Origin: Parietichytrium sp. I65-24A
Taxonomy: Eukaryota; Sar; Bigyra; Thraustochytrida; Thraustochytriidae
Assembly (NCBI GenBank): GCA_012862575.1
Contig: BLSF01000074.1
Coordinates: 62,001 to 126,000 of the forward strand
Length of the DNA stretch: 64,000 nt
Reading direction: 5' to 3'
Below, piece by piece: positions 22,511 to 33,000 of the stretch. The translations under genes and the position numbers were made by a program. Every line of letters begins with the position of its first letter. Position 1 is the stretch's first letter. Below the pieces are notes generated by a model. That model searched no databases and was not told where the DNA came from. It saw only the letters and a list, made by a program, of their open reading frames with translations.

Positions 22511-22541
22511 GCACATCATCGCACATCATCGCACATCGTGC
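22511..22541. repeat. 10-bp tandem repeat GCACATCATC x3
   Basis: Three head-to-tail copies of GCACATCATC, the last diverging at its end. A separate CTAGCAG-type short repeat lies at ~22221-22246. Confidence 0.85.
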
Positions 22542-22794
22542 AAGCAGACTCGCACACGGAGTGGTAGTAGAGATGATGTCTCGAAAAGCGTGGATCAGAA
22601 TTGAATTAACAGTAATTAAGAATTAATCGCTCCTCTCGGGGTCTGGGTCAGAGTCATCTGTGGAGGTCCCATCGACCACGCGTAGTGCTTGCTGGTACGC
22701 ACTGATTTCAAGTTCAGACGGTGAAAAACAATTTACCAACAGTCCAGTCGGCGGTGTGCTCGGTGTACTCTCTTCCTTCCTGCTCTTCCTTCCC

Positions 22795-22870
22795 GCCGTG
22801 CCGTGCCGTGCCGTCCTCGTTGCTGAACTGAATCGCCGAAAAGAAAGAAAGAAAACGAAAGAAAGAAGAG
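22795..22870. repeat. (GCCGT)n followed by (GAAA)n
   Basis: Four GCCGT pentamers (22795-22814) are followed by an AAAG/GAAA tract at about 22839-22870. Similar AAAG/GGAA tracts recur at 23120-23139 and 23345-23372. Confidence 0.85.
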
Positions 22871-24445
22871 CATCCATCTTGTCCTACTTCTCCTTTGATC
22901 AAAAGGAACGAACGTGTGGTTGAAGAAGAAGAGAAAGACAGCGTACTAGTACTAGTAACTACTAACAAGAGAACTCTAGCGGCGCTGTGAGTACTGACTG
23001 TGAGTACTGGTACCGGTGCTCACAGCCAGTACCGGGAAAGGGAAGTGGGTCGCACAGTGTTTGTAAGAGACGAGAACGGCAGCAGCATGTGGCTCCGAAG
23101 GATAGGGAAGGACACAAGGGAAAGAAAGAAAGAAAGAAGGATTTGGATGAGCGCACGGCAGATAATTTAGATAACCTAGGGAGCATGCAGCGTCAAAAAC
23201 GGATGATGTGGAGAGAGGAGAGAAAGTGCGCTGATTCCCTTTTTTCCTCTAGCCGTGCCATACAATCTTCGGAATGATCTGACACTTTCTCCTTCCTCCT
23301 GACAGACTCACAGACAGACAAGGTAGACAAAAAGAGAGAAAGGAAAACATGGAAGGAAGGAAGGAAAGAAAGGAGAACAAATCTTGCCTTACAACATGCT
23401 ATGCTCGGTACCTACCTCCTCTGATGTGATTGCTTCACTGCCAACAAAAAACAAAACCAAACGAAATCAAAGCCAAACTTGGAAGCCATAGAGGTACTGA
23501 GCTAGTATGGGCTTACAAAAGATTACGTGTATTTAGGTAGTGACGACGCTGGGTGAAAGAAGAGAGGAGCGAAGGACTGACTGTGAGGATTTGCAACAAT
23601 CAGTTCAGGTTTTCTACACAAGCGAATACGGGAAACTAATGATCCTCCTACCATTCCAGCTGGTGGCCCGGCCTGACTGAGCAGCAACAATGACAACGAC
23701 AATGAAAATGACGATGATAACAGTGACGATGAATTAGTCAGAGCCGGAGCTGCAAAAGCTACAAAACGAAATCAGAAACCAGCTTTGGAAGAAGTGGAAA
23801 GTGCTGTCTCCGACGCTGCTAGGCAAGACTGTACAGCAGCGCTCAATTGGCAAGATCAGAAGAAGAAGAAGGAGAAAAAAAAGAAACACAGAGGAATTGG
23901 GCCTTCAACGCATTCTACTTTCTCCTCCTGCCAGCCCGAGTGGCAATAATAAACAAAGGAAACACACCTGATTCGTGTCGTCTCAGACTTTGAACGCGGC
24001 CTGTGTGTGAGGCCGACCCAGTGGAGCGCGGGTGCCAGCGCGAGCGTACATAATTGGAACTTGACACGCGAGGAGCTTCGCCAGCGCTGGCGCAAGCTAT
24101 CTGCTCAAGCCCTGCCCCGCTCCGTTCAACGAACACGTAAAAGCTGGCCACAAAACTTTAACTGCGGACGCTCGGACTGTTTGCCAAGCATATCCTTTGC
24201 AAGGTTTCGCTCCGAGCCCACAAGCAAAAGGAAAATCTAAACCCGTCGCTCTTTTTGCGCTCCTCGCCGGTGGATATCCTTTGCCTCCATCCAGTCCGAA
24301 AAAGGAGCGTCAGCGCCATCACGACATTACGCCGCAGACGGCCAGTCCCTGGTCCCGGTCGCGAAAGCCGGACAGACCCTTTGGTCGCGCATATACACCA
24401 CCTCCTCACCCGTGTACATTGGCGCAACCTGCTTGACTCTTGTTC

Positions 24446-26386
24446 ATGACCTGCCCCGAGAGCGAGCAGCACAGGACCCCATCTGCTCTCTTCGCTGTGC
24501 GGGGCAGTCGCGAGTCGTCACCGAGTGGAAGCTCTCGTGTCGCCCCCCTGGCGGGTCTGCCGCTTGCCCAAATGATGTTCAAGGAGAAAGATGAGGGGAG
24601 AAAAAGAAATCTCAACGACATCACAGTTGGCGCTGCCGAGGAAGACTCCGCCCATGAATTGCTCGCTCGATTGCCGTATGATGACAGCGGCATGTTCGAG
24701 AAAGCTGAAACAACGATTGCCAAACCCGAAAAGGACGAAGACCTACAAGCAGACAACCTTTACGCTCCTTCAACGACGACTACCGAGAGTGTTCGCATAC
24801 GAGACTCAAAGCTGATGACCGGCCTGAACGCTGACCAAGGCAACAAAAAACTTTACGTGTCGCAACACCAGCCCGTCATCAAGCCTCACAAAGCCGGGGG
24901 TCGGGAGGTTCAAAGCGCGATCAGCCCGGCCGGGCCTGCGCGCGTCACCAGTGAGAAAAGTCTTAACGATTCTGAGAACTCTCTTTCGGGTGCCAAACGG
25001 CAGCGGCCTTCATCGTCTTCCTCAAAGTACCGCGGCGTGTCTTGGTTCAAGGCAAATCAGGTCTGGAAAGCACAAATCACCGTAAACGGAAGGTACGAAT
25101 ACCTTGGCTATTTCGATAATGAGGAGGAGGCAGCTTGGGCATACGACGTGCGTGCACTGCAGGTACATGGCCGATGCGCACAGTTGAATTTCCCCGAGCG
25201 CATCACCGAGCTGGTCGCTGCGAGTCTTCAGGGCCCAAGTACCAATAAAGCCCGCGGTGGCAAGAAACACAAGAAGCGACTGCGTAACGAGGATAGTTCT
25301 GCTCTTGCTCAAGCTACTGTTACGCAGCCCTATCAAAACGCGCTTGGCGAGCAAGATCTGTCAAAACTTAATGATATTATTCGCCGTGCGTATATGGAAA
25401 ACGCACTTCGCAATCAGCTGTCAAACGTGGAATCAAGAGGTAGCAATCAATCACCAGTGTCCCCCACGGCGTCTTTGCAGAACACACTCTTGCAGCTACT
25501 CACGCAATCATCGCAAGGCGGCCAGATATCTCCGCGAGAGTCAGCATATTTGACTGCAGAGGCAAAGCTACAAGGACCCCGCCGTGCAGAGAACGGCGAC
25601 CTCCTTAACAGACTGCTTGAGCTTGCAGGCAGCGGGGCCAGCAGATCGTCATCTGGGCAGACCAATGACGCGCAATCAACTTTGAGCCTGCTTTCGACCC
25701 TAATGCCGTCCGCGACATCTCCAATGTCAATGGGCTCTCTGCCGTCCCCATTTGGTTCTTCGCTAGCGCGCAGCTTCAGTGGTGGGTTTGACAATAGTCC
25801 TTTAGACTCTAGCAATGGGCAGGCGCTTCCATCGCCGAGCCGAAGCTCGTCGTCTGCTGATGTAATTTCCTATCTCGGCAGTCTCTTAACATCCAAGGAG
25901 GCTTCGTACCCCAAGGATGCTTTCTCGGCAACTCGCGACGTTGTGCACGCCGTTCTTGACGCATGGAATATGGGTCCCGAGCAGGTCGCCAGCATTCTGG
26001 GCCTGCCATTCGAGTTTGTAGTCTCTTGGCTTGCAAAGCTTCAAAAAGAAGACACCACTTCTGACGCGTTGCTTGAAAAAGTTGTGCACCTTATTTGCAG
26101 AACTGCCCCTAATCAGAGCCGACTCGAGAACACTGTCCTCATCACTCGTGTGTGCAAGTTATGCATGCCACATTTAGGTCTGTCTCTTCAGGAGGTCGTC
26201 AGAAGGACCGGGATCGCTGAAAGAAGCCTGATAGCGATCCTTTCGGGTAGGGCGTTTTCCATCAGTGGAGGAGCGTCCACCACCATGTCCATGACAGTTC
26301 TGGTCTCCTTTCTTCAAAACGAGCTGAAAGGTTTCGGCCTTGAGCAGCTCCTCGATACGCTCGCGCGCAGGGCTGGACTCTGGTAG
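24446..26386 (+). CDS. AP2/ERF-domain transcription factor
   Basis: The protein has 646 residues. Residues ~192-252 form one AP2 DNA-binding domain: SKYRGVSWFKANQVWKAQI, then GRYEYLGYFDNEEEAAWAYD, a histidine-glycine turn and LNFPERI. The YRGV start, the WxAQI strand, the YLGYF strand and the AAxAYD helix are all in place. A basic stretch KKHKKRLR follows. The middle is serine- and asparagine-rich and probably disordered. The last ~160 residues are helical, with two segments that resemble helix-turn-helix units (MGPEQVASILGLPFEFVVSW and LGLSLQEVVRRTGIAERSL); this is inference. AP2 domains are known from plants, apicomplexans and other protists. The frame is open upstream to a TTG at 24440, and I chose the first ATG; a later ATG at ~24572 (MMFKEKDEG) is possible. 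It is a single exon. Confidence 0.9.
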   Translation: MTCPESEQHRTPSALFAVRGSRESSPSGSSRVAPLAGLPLAQMMFKEKDEGRKRNLNDITVGAAEEDSAHELLARLPYDDSGMFEKAETTIAKPEKDEDLQADNLYAPSTTTTESVRIRDSKLMTGLNADQGNKKLYVSQHQPVIKPHKAGGREVQSAISPAGPARVTSEKSLNDSENSLSGAKRQRPSSSSSKYRGVSWFKANQVWKAQITVNGRYEYLGYFDNEEEAAWAYDVRALQVHGRCAQLNFPERITELVAASLQGPSTNKARGGKKHKKRLRNEDSSALAQATVTQPYQNALGEQDLSKLNDIIRRAYMENALRNQLSNVESRGSNQSPVSPTASLQNTLLQLLTQSSQGGQISPRESAYLTAEAKLQGPRRAENGDLLNRLLELAGSGASRSSSGQTNDAQSTLSLLSTLMPSATSPMSMGSLPSPFGSSLARSFSGGFDNSPLDSSNGQALPSPSRSSSSADVISYLGSLLTSKEASYPKDAFSATRDVVHAVLDAWNMGPEQVASILGLPFEFVVSWLAKLQKEDTTSDALLEKVVHLICRTAPNQSRLENTVLITRVCKLCMPHLGLSLQEVVRRTGIAERSLIAILSGRAFSISGGASTTMSMTVLVSFLQNELKGFGLEQLLDTLARRAGLW

Positions 26387-27773
26387 AAATAACAACCCAG
26401 GTTAGAAGTTAGAACTGCATTTCCAAGTTAGTACACCCAGTGACTTATCAGACAAACTATTTTTTTGCGACTCCAATTCCTATGTCCAACTGGCTTCACC
26501 AAAAATGCAACGGCGCACAACTTGAACGTGGAAAAAAACTCAAGCAGCGGTCGGCACTGACAGCGAGGAACTCAACTCGTGTTCAACAAGAAAATTTTCT
26601 AAAGTCAGTATTTCCAGTCAATTGACTGGTGTGTGTGTGTTCCGATCCGAATTCTGTTCTGTTCTTTCTGTTCTGCAAACATTTGAAAAACAAACCTAAC
26701 CTCATGTCATGCATGCCCTCCCTAGCTAGTCGTGGTGGGACGCACCTAGCTCAAGCATAATAGTATTTTTGAATTTTATTTCGTTCTTTGACCAAAATCA
26801 AGTCAAAAAAGATGAAAATGGACCATTTCCTAGTGTTCCCAGGCCAGGAAGATTTGAAAATGCGCTATGCCCTCGGAAAAACCAAATCAAGCCACACCAA
26901 GCCAAAAAGACGAAGGAAGGAAGGAAGGAATGAAGCAGTTTGAAAGTTGAGACTTCTTCTTTGAAGTAGTAGCCCTTAGGGCAAATTGCCTAGGCCAGCA
27001 GCTTTTTCCCCCGTACCCTTACTGAGTTACTAAGCATCTCTGCTATTCCGCACCATAGCACAGCATAGTGGTCTGCAGTTGATGCTTACTTGTATCATCT
27101 TGTATCTCTGGGAGCCCTACTGGGAGTATCAGTCCTAAGAAGCTGGATAGCTGGCTAAATTCAATCAGTCTCTATTTTAGTAGGAGCATGCAGGAGCGGT
27201 GAGGACCTATAGCCAACACCTTAGCACCTAACAGCATTCCGATATGTTCCAATGCGTTCAAGGTAGAACCCATTGAGAGTATGATCTGTTTTAAACAGAG
27301 CGACAGCTGAGAGGGAGAACAGTCCTCACAGTCCGTGCCAACGCAAAGGTACTCACTGTCAGTACTCAGTATCAGCACTGAACACGAAAAGGACGTACGG
27401 GTCACTCAGTACGCAAGAACGCAAGTACGCAAGTACGCAGGTACGCAGGTACGCAACCACGCACGTACTCCCTGCCAAAACGAACGGTCAGTTTCAGTCG
27501 CTCAGAGCTGCTCACTGTCCCTCGCCACGTTCCAGACGACCTGTCCCCGCGCCCTGCCGCTCTGTGCTCAGCTCAGCTCAGCTTTTGGCGCACAGTGCGT
27601 GCGAGAAGCACCACGCAGTTAGTCGAAAGGACGGCAGAACGGAGTTCAGTGTGCTGAGACCCACTCGCCCTCCGACGCACCCGCACCGACCTGCGACGCT
27701 CACCCGCTCCATTGCGTGCCGCTAGGAGCCACGTTGATTCGCAGTGGACCGAGAAACAAGCAGCCCAGCAAAG
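26387..27773. other. Intergenic region AP2-NASP
   Basis: This 1.39 kb has no gene that I can support. It holds a GGAA tract (26913-26931), the GTACTCACTGTCAGTACTCAG words at 27349-27371, the 8-bp tandem array below and a GCTCA pentamer run at ~27566-27583. The right part is the NASP promoter and leader. Confidence 0.55.
27411..27466. repeat. 8-bp tandem array ACGCAAGT-type x7
   Basis: Seven consecutive 8-bp units, all starting ACGCA (ACGCAAGA, ACGCAAGT twice, ACGCAGGT twice, ACGCAACC, ACGCACGT). The array lies 308-363 bp upstream of the NASP start codon. Confidence 0.93.
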
Positions 27774-29561
27774 ATGGGTCTCATGGAAGACATGATCAGC
27801 GTGGAGGAGATGGACGAGTTCAAACAAGCACAGGAGCTCTTGAAAGAGAGGAATTACGAAGGTGCCGTTGACGTCTTCAGCAGGCTTCTTGAAAAGGTCG
27901 TTGACGAGCACGGCGACAGGAGCCCTGTCTCGGCGCCATTGCACTTTGCGTACGGGGACGCGATGCTCAAACAAGTCGAGTCCAACTCGAACGTTTTCGG
28001 CGAGAGCGTCAAGAAAGAGAGCGAAGAAGAGCAAGCTGAGGAGTCTGCAGAGCCTGAAAAACAAGATGCCGTGGAAGAAGGTGAAGCAGAGGCTGACAAG
28101 GACGCCGTCGACCAGGAGGAAGAAGAGGAGGTAGACGACGGGGAAGGCGAAGACGAGGGCCCGTACGAAGGGGAGGAGGGTGAGGAACAAGATATGTCTG
28201 CTGGAGAACTTGTGGTGTCCGAACTACTGGAGCAATTGATTGAGGAATACAGAAAGAATCAGGGAGAAGATCCAACCGACGAAGTTTTGAAACAGTGGCA
28301 GGAGACTTTGAGCTCTGCCAACCTTGATGCCATCGTCGCGAGCGTGGGCGCCAGCAAAGAAGGCGACGATGCTGAAGCAGAAGATGGCGCTGGTCAAGAG
28401 GAAGGCAAGGACGCAGAAGATGGCGAGGCCGCCGAGAAGGAGACTGATGGTGATCAGCAGGGAGACAGTGCACAAGTCTCCAAGAACGATGGCAACGGCG
28501 GTGGCGAAAACGAAGATGCCAAGCCCTCTATGTCTAACGAAGAACTCGAAGAGACGATGGAGCTTGCGTGGGAAGTTTTGGAGACCGGAAGGGTGATGAT
28601 GGTTCGTGCTCTTGATGAGCTGAAAACGGAAGATGAACAAACCTACGGTCGCAAATTGCTTGGGAACATTTACCTGCGCTTAGGCGATCTTTCGATGGAG
28701 CGAGGGCTCTTTGAGCAGTGCATCTTAGACTACAACAAGTGCCTGACTCAGTTTAAAATGGTTTTCCCACGCACCTCGTTCGACCTTGTGGACGCCTATC
28801 TGCACTTGGCCACCTCTCATGTGTTCCGCTCCAGCACAGAGAGCGCCATTGGCGCTGTTCGGGATCAGCAGCTTTTGGCGCTACAATCTTACACAGAGGC
28901 AATCTACTCTCTGGCGGCCAACCGTAATGAACTTGTCAAGACGGCTACGGCCAAACTTGCAGAACCGTCTTTTCCGAGTTTTGACGTGGACGAGGAAGAT
29001 ATGGAGGCGGGCGAAGAGCAAAGCGCTAAAGCTAGCAAGGGCAAAGCCAAAGCGAGCCTTCCGGCAGCATCGGAGGAGGATCCCCCATTGTCAAACCTGG
29101 AACGGAACCGACTCGACCATCTCAAGGCCGAGATTGAGAAAATCACAAGCTCTTTACCCAGTCTCGAGGACGCAGAGAAAGACAATGCGCAGGAAACAGA
29201 GGACTCTATCAAACGTCTGCAGATGATAGACGAGATAAAAATGAAGGTGGATGACATAGTGCTAGTCTTGGAAAATTCCGAAGCCTCTCGAGCAATCCGC
29301 GGCGGTACTACTGAACTTATTGAGCAAGCGCTCGACTCCCACACAGAAAATAGCAGCGCCTTCGACAAGAGCGCCATGGCTTCTTCTTCTTCGGCTGGAC
29401 CAACCAATTTACTCCAGGTTCGGAAAAAGGCAGAGCCGAACGCCGAAGGAGGAGAGGCCAGTACTGAAACGGTCGTTGTGCACACGGTTGGAGTAAAACG
29501 TAAGGAGTCTGGCACCGTCGAAGTTGAGGAAACCACAGAAGTCAAGCGTTCGAAAACATAA
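27774..29561 (+). CDS. NASP: NASP-family histone H3-H4 chaperone (SHNi-TPR)
   Basis: NASP/Sim3/Hif1 proteins bind histone H3 and escort H3-H4 in the nucleus and cytosol. The protein has 595 residues. A first TPR lies at residues ~12-62 (ELLKERNYEGAVDVFSRLLE, then APLHFAYGDAML). It is followed by long acidic tracts, as in other NASP proteins where TPR2 is interrupted by an acidic insertion. The remaining TPRs lie from about residue 257 (AWEVLETGRVMMV, then LGNIYLRLGDLSMERGLFEQ) and include the SHNi-TPR block 'ILDYNKCL...DAYLHLATSHVF'. A coiled-coil segment follows, and the tail ends in VKRSKT with basic residues suited to nuclear import. The frame opens upstream at a GTG (27744); the first ATG is 27774. 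The next gene converges from the other strand 508 bp away. It is a single exon. Confidence 0.93.
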   Translation: MGLMEDMISVEEMDEFKQAQELLKERNYEGAVDVFSRLLEKVVDEHGDRSPVSAPLHFAYGDAMLKQVESNSNVFGESVKKESEEEQAEESAEPEKQDAVEEGEAEADKDAVDQEEEEEVDDGEGEDEGPYEGEEGEEQDMSAGELVVSELLEQLIEEYRKNQGEDPTDEVLKQWQETLSSANLDAIVASVGASKEGDDAEAEDGAGQEEGKDAEDGEAAEKETDGDQQGDSAQVSKNDGNGGGENEDAKPSMSNEELEETMELAWEVLETGRVMMVRALDELKTEDEQTYGRKLLGNIYLRLGDLSMERGLFEQCILDYNKCLTQFKMVFPRTSFDLVDAYLHLATSHVFRSSTESAIGAVRDQQLLALQSYTEAIYSLAANRNELVKTATAKLAEPSFPSFDVDEEDMEAGEEQSAKASKGKAKASLPAASEEDPPLSNLERNRLDHLKAEIEKITSSLPSLEDAEKDNAQETEDSIKRLQMIDEIKMKVDDIVLVLENSEASRAIRGGTTELIEQALDSHTENSSAFDKSAMASSSSAGPTNLLQVRKKAEPNAEGGEASTETVVVHTVGVKRKESGTVEVEETTEVKRSKT

Positions 29562-30069
29562 GCTTCAAAACCCATTCCTAGATTGTGATGCGAAGACTTT
29601 GAGTTCCCACCCGCTAGAATCGGATGTTTTTGAACTTTTCCTTGAGTTTTGACCTGCGTGGAGATTCTCTCTCTATATGGAGCAGGGCGGGAGACTCATT
29701 CTCATGAGCCGATATATAAATAAACAAGACCGAAATTCATTCATCAACTATTTCCAAGATTGAGATTGGTCACGAGCAAGCGAAATCACGAAAAGTGAAG
29801 CACTGACCAAGGACGACTTTCATAGCATAGGTTTGATGAAAAGACTCAAATTTCGCTCGAAATTGCTGTGAGTTTTGTGACAATTTGAATTTATGGTTTA
29901 CAATCAAAACTTTCGCGCACTGTACTAGAATGCGTATGTGTCAATCAACAGGCAAGTTGATTTGATTTCACAGTCAATTTGAAAAAGTGAATGGCGGCCA
30001 GGGCTTCAGCTCCGCATAGCTAGCAATCTCTCCCCTGGAGAGCAAGAGAAATATATGTATATATATATT
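29562..30069. other. Convergent intergenic region
   Basis: These 508 bp lie between the stops of NASP and the NACHT-ankyrin gene. They are AT-rich, with TATATAAATAAA at about 29711 and a (TA)n run at 30053-30068 just before the NACHT-ankyrin stop. These are plausible 3'-end signals, and I see no gene. Confidence 0.5.
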
Positions 30070-33000
30070 TCATTGTTGGGCGTCCCAGGCTCTCTCACCA
30101 GCAGTACGACCACCAAGCCATTGCCATGCCAAAAGATCCACGCGTGAAAAGAATTCGTCTTCGTCAATGAGGACGGGAACCTCAACGCCAAGGCGTCTCC
30201 GCGCTTCAAATTCTGGATCGATGTGAGGGTAACGCACGTGGCCACCGAGCCACTCATAAAAGGTCAGATCAGTTGGGACATACTCCTTGCCACCGAACGC
30301 TCGCAAAAGCCTTTCCACTTCCAGGTGTCCATTCGCCCTGGCGATGGAGACTGCCGTGGTTTTGTCTCCATTGGCTTGGGCGCATTGAGAGGAAGCTGGC
30401 GCTCTTGCGTTTGGGTCTGAGCCAGCATCGAGCATGACTTGAACGACCTCGATGTTGCCCATGTGACACGCAAGCATTAATGGAGTGCTGCCGTATTCGA
30501 CATCGATACTCACATTCGGATCTGCACCAAGAGCCAACAGTAGCCGGACGGTTGAAAGGTGGCCAGCAACGCACGCGCCTGCAAGTGGGGTGACCATCAA
30601 ATCGTTCCACACCTCATTTACGTTCACCAATCCATTTTCGACAAGACTCCTTACCGTGGAGTCCTTTCCTTGAACGCAGGACACAACCAGGGCTTCAAGC
30701 GCACTGGCCCCCGCTTCAATAAGGACTTTGGCAACCTCATCGTATCCAAAACTGCAGCTGCACAAAAGCGACGAATCATCGTCGGGGGTTCGGGACAGGG
30801 GATCCGCCCCGTTTTCTATCAAAAGCTTAACGCACTCCACATGCCCGCTCTCCACAGCGAAAATGAGAGCCGAGATCCCTTGAGCAGTCTCCGTCGTGCT
30901 TGCCCCATGCTTGATGAGTTCTTCAAGCACCTCGACGTAGCCGTTGCGAGATGCCCACATCACGGCGTTCATTCCGCTACTACCTCGGGCATTTATGTCA
31001 CATGCTTTCTTCACCGGCTTGGTTTGGCGCCTCACAGCGAGTCCATACGCCGATGAGCATAGACTTCCGAGGCCTGCAGCTCTTTTCCTGTGATCATGGG
31101 CTCTGCGAAACTTGGAAGGCGTCTTCCCTTTCTCTTGTTGGCGATTCGCAGATCTGCTATTCTCTTTGTCTGAGCTTCTTGCGGGAGGGTTACTGTGTGA
31201 AAAGTGCCCAGTTCTTCTTCCGCGACTTATCGGCGACGGAATCCCAGTGCTAGTGCTATCATCAGCTGAGCCCCCCAGGTCATCCTCGTCCGAGGCCTCG
31301 TCGTCAAGATCATCATAATCAACGTCCTCCGCGTCCGACTCGACGCCATTGATGATGTCGCGAACCCGTTTTAAGTTGCCATTCATAGCCGCATCGACCA
31401 AAGCTGGCCTGCGATCGAGCTCGTCATTTTCTGCAACTTTATCTCCGTCAGTGCAGCATAATAGCCGGAAGCAGTTTGTGTGGTTGAAAACCATTGCCAT
31501 ATTGCTGGGATCCCAACCATGGCGATTGTTGCGGTCCAGATAGTCGGTGTCCACCTCGTCTTCGGCCATCAAAAGCTTGATGATCTCAGGCTGATTGTTT
31601 ACTGCAGCGAGGTGCATAGCATTGTTGCAATCTTCGTTCACAGCCTGGAGAACAGTGCGTACACCGAGGCTCTCCATCAACCCCTTGGCAACCTGAACGT
31701 TTCCGAGGGACGCGGTGCTGAGCCACAGCGACTCTAAGCAGGCTGGAGCACGGCCGTTGTTGTAATTCTGAAGGCGGGTGCAGCACTCCACCAAAACTTG
31801 AAGTACGGTGTCAAAAAGTGTGGCCCCGTTTTCGCGCAACGGCGGGGGGGCGTTTTCTGCAAGCGTGTCAAAGACGGTAAGAATGGTTGCTTGCCACCAC
31901 TCCGACGCAATGCGATAGTGGGATTGCTCGAAGTGGCCCAACATGTACCTTTCCACGAGCTCCTTCACCCGCAGGCGAAAGTCTTGGTCGGAGTAGTCTA
32001 CGCCGAAATTCCCGGAGCCCAGGGCCGACGCACGGCGATGCGCTCGAGGGGTAAGCTTTCCGGCGTGCTGGTCATCAGCAACGAAGACAGACCTGCTCCT
32101 AGTTCTTTGCACAGAATACCTTGCGGGGGCTTTTGCGGAGAAGTCAGAAGCGGGCTCTCCGCTCTCAGCGCCATCAAATGAAGTGTTCTTCACCACCGCT
32201 TTGCTCTCTGCGAGGCGAAGGAAGATATCTGAGACAAATTCCGCCGTCAGATGCTCCTGGACTCGTAGGTGCAGAAACATCGCGACCCCTCGGGCGCGGC
32301 GCTCTGCCGGGGTCTCTTCGGAAGATGGGTTCTGTACCGCCCGATTTCGCTGGTGCTGCTGCTGTTCCAGGGTCTCCTCCTCGATATAGTCGTCCCGGTT
32401 ATCGAACGTGAAAAGTGGAGCTTCGTCATGTTCAATTCTTTCGATAAAGTCCCTGATTGTCGTTTCAAAAGTGCCACTCGGGTCATCAACGTTGGATACT
32501 TGAGCAATCAAGTCTCGGAGCTTGATCTCTCGGCTTTGCGAGACATGTGCCTGATAAGCTACAGCACGCAGGACTTGCAAGATGTTTGCTTCCGCATCAG
32601 CTTTGTTGACTTTTGGGGCTGATGGAACGGCGAGCTGTGGAATTTCTACAGTAAAAGGGTTGCTCAGACACTTCACAACTTTGGACGCGGTACCTGCGCG
32701 CTGAGTGGGAGACATGCAGCATGTTTTGTTTTCTTGCTCGACAGGCATCCACCGGAGCAGTCTCGAGGTCGCCATCCTGTGCAACTCGGCTCTGGAGAAC
32801 GGAGGAACCAAATCGTGGCCCTGGCAGCTCTTTTTAATGGCCTCGTCATTCTCGGCTCTAAAACTATTGGTGCGAGAGAACTTGCCTGCGGAGCCATTTT
32901 TCCAGGTTCCAGCTGAACTCACTTGCCTCTTGTATTCCGCGTCCAGGTCCTTCAAGACGTTGACAAAAAGCATGAGTGTCAACGGGTTTTTTCTAAAAAC

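Larger units (their letters stand above)
18309..24445. other. 6.1-kb gene-poor, microsatellite-rich region
   Basis: I find no protein with domain, motif or family similarity on either strand here. ORFs reach 144 codons but are low-complexity or have unconvincing composition. The region holds many short repeats, listed separately. It also carries several copies of the palindromic words GTACTGAGTAC or GTACTGACTGTGAGTAC (19431-19450, ~20356, ~22443, 22943-22958, 22987-23038). No tRNA, rRNA or snRNA was recognised. It contains the promoter of the AP2 gene at its right end. Confidence 0.6.
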
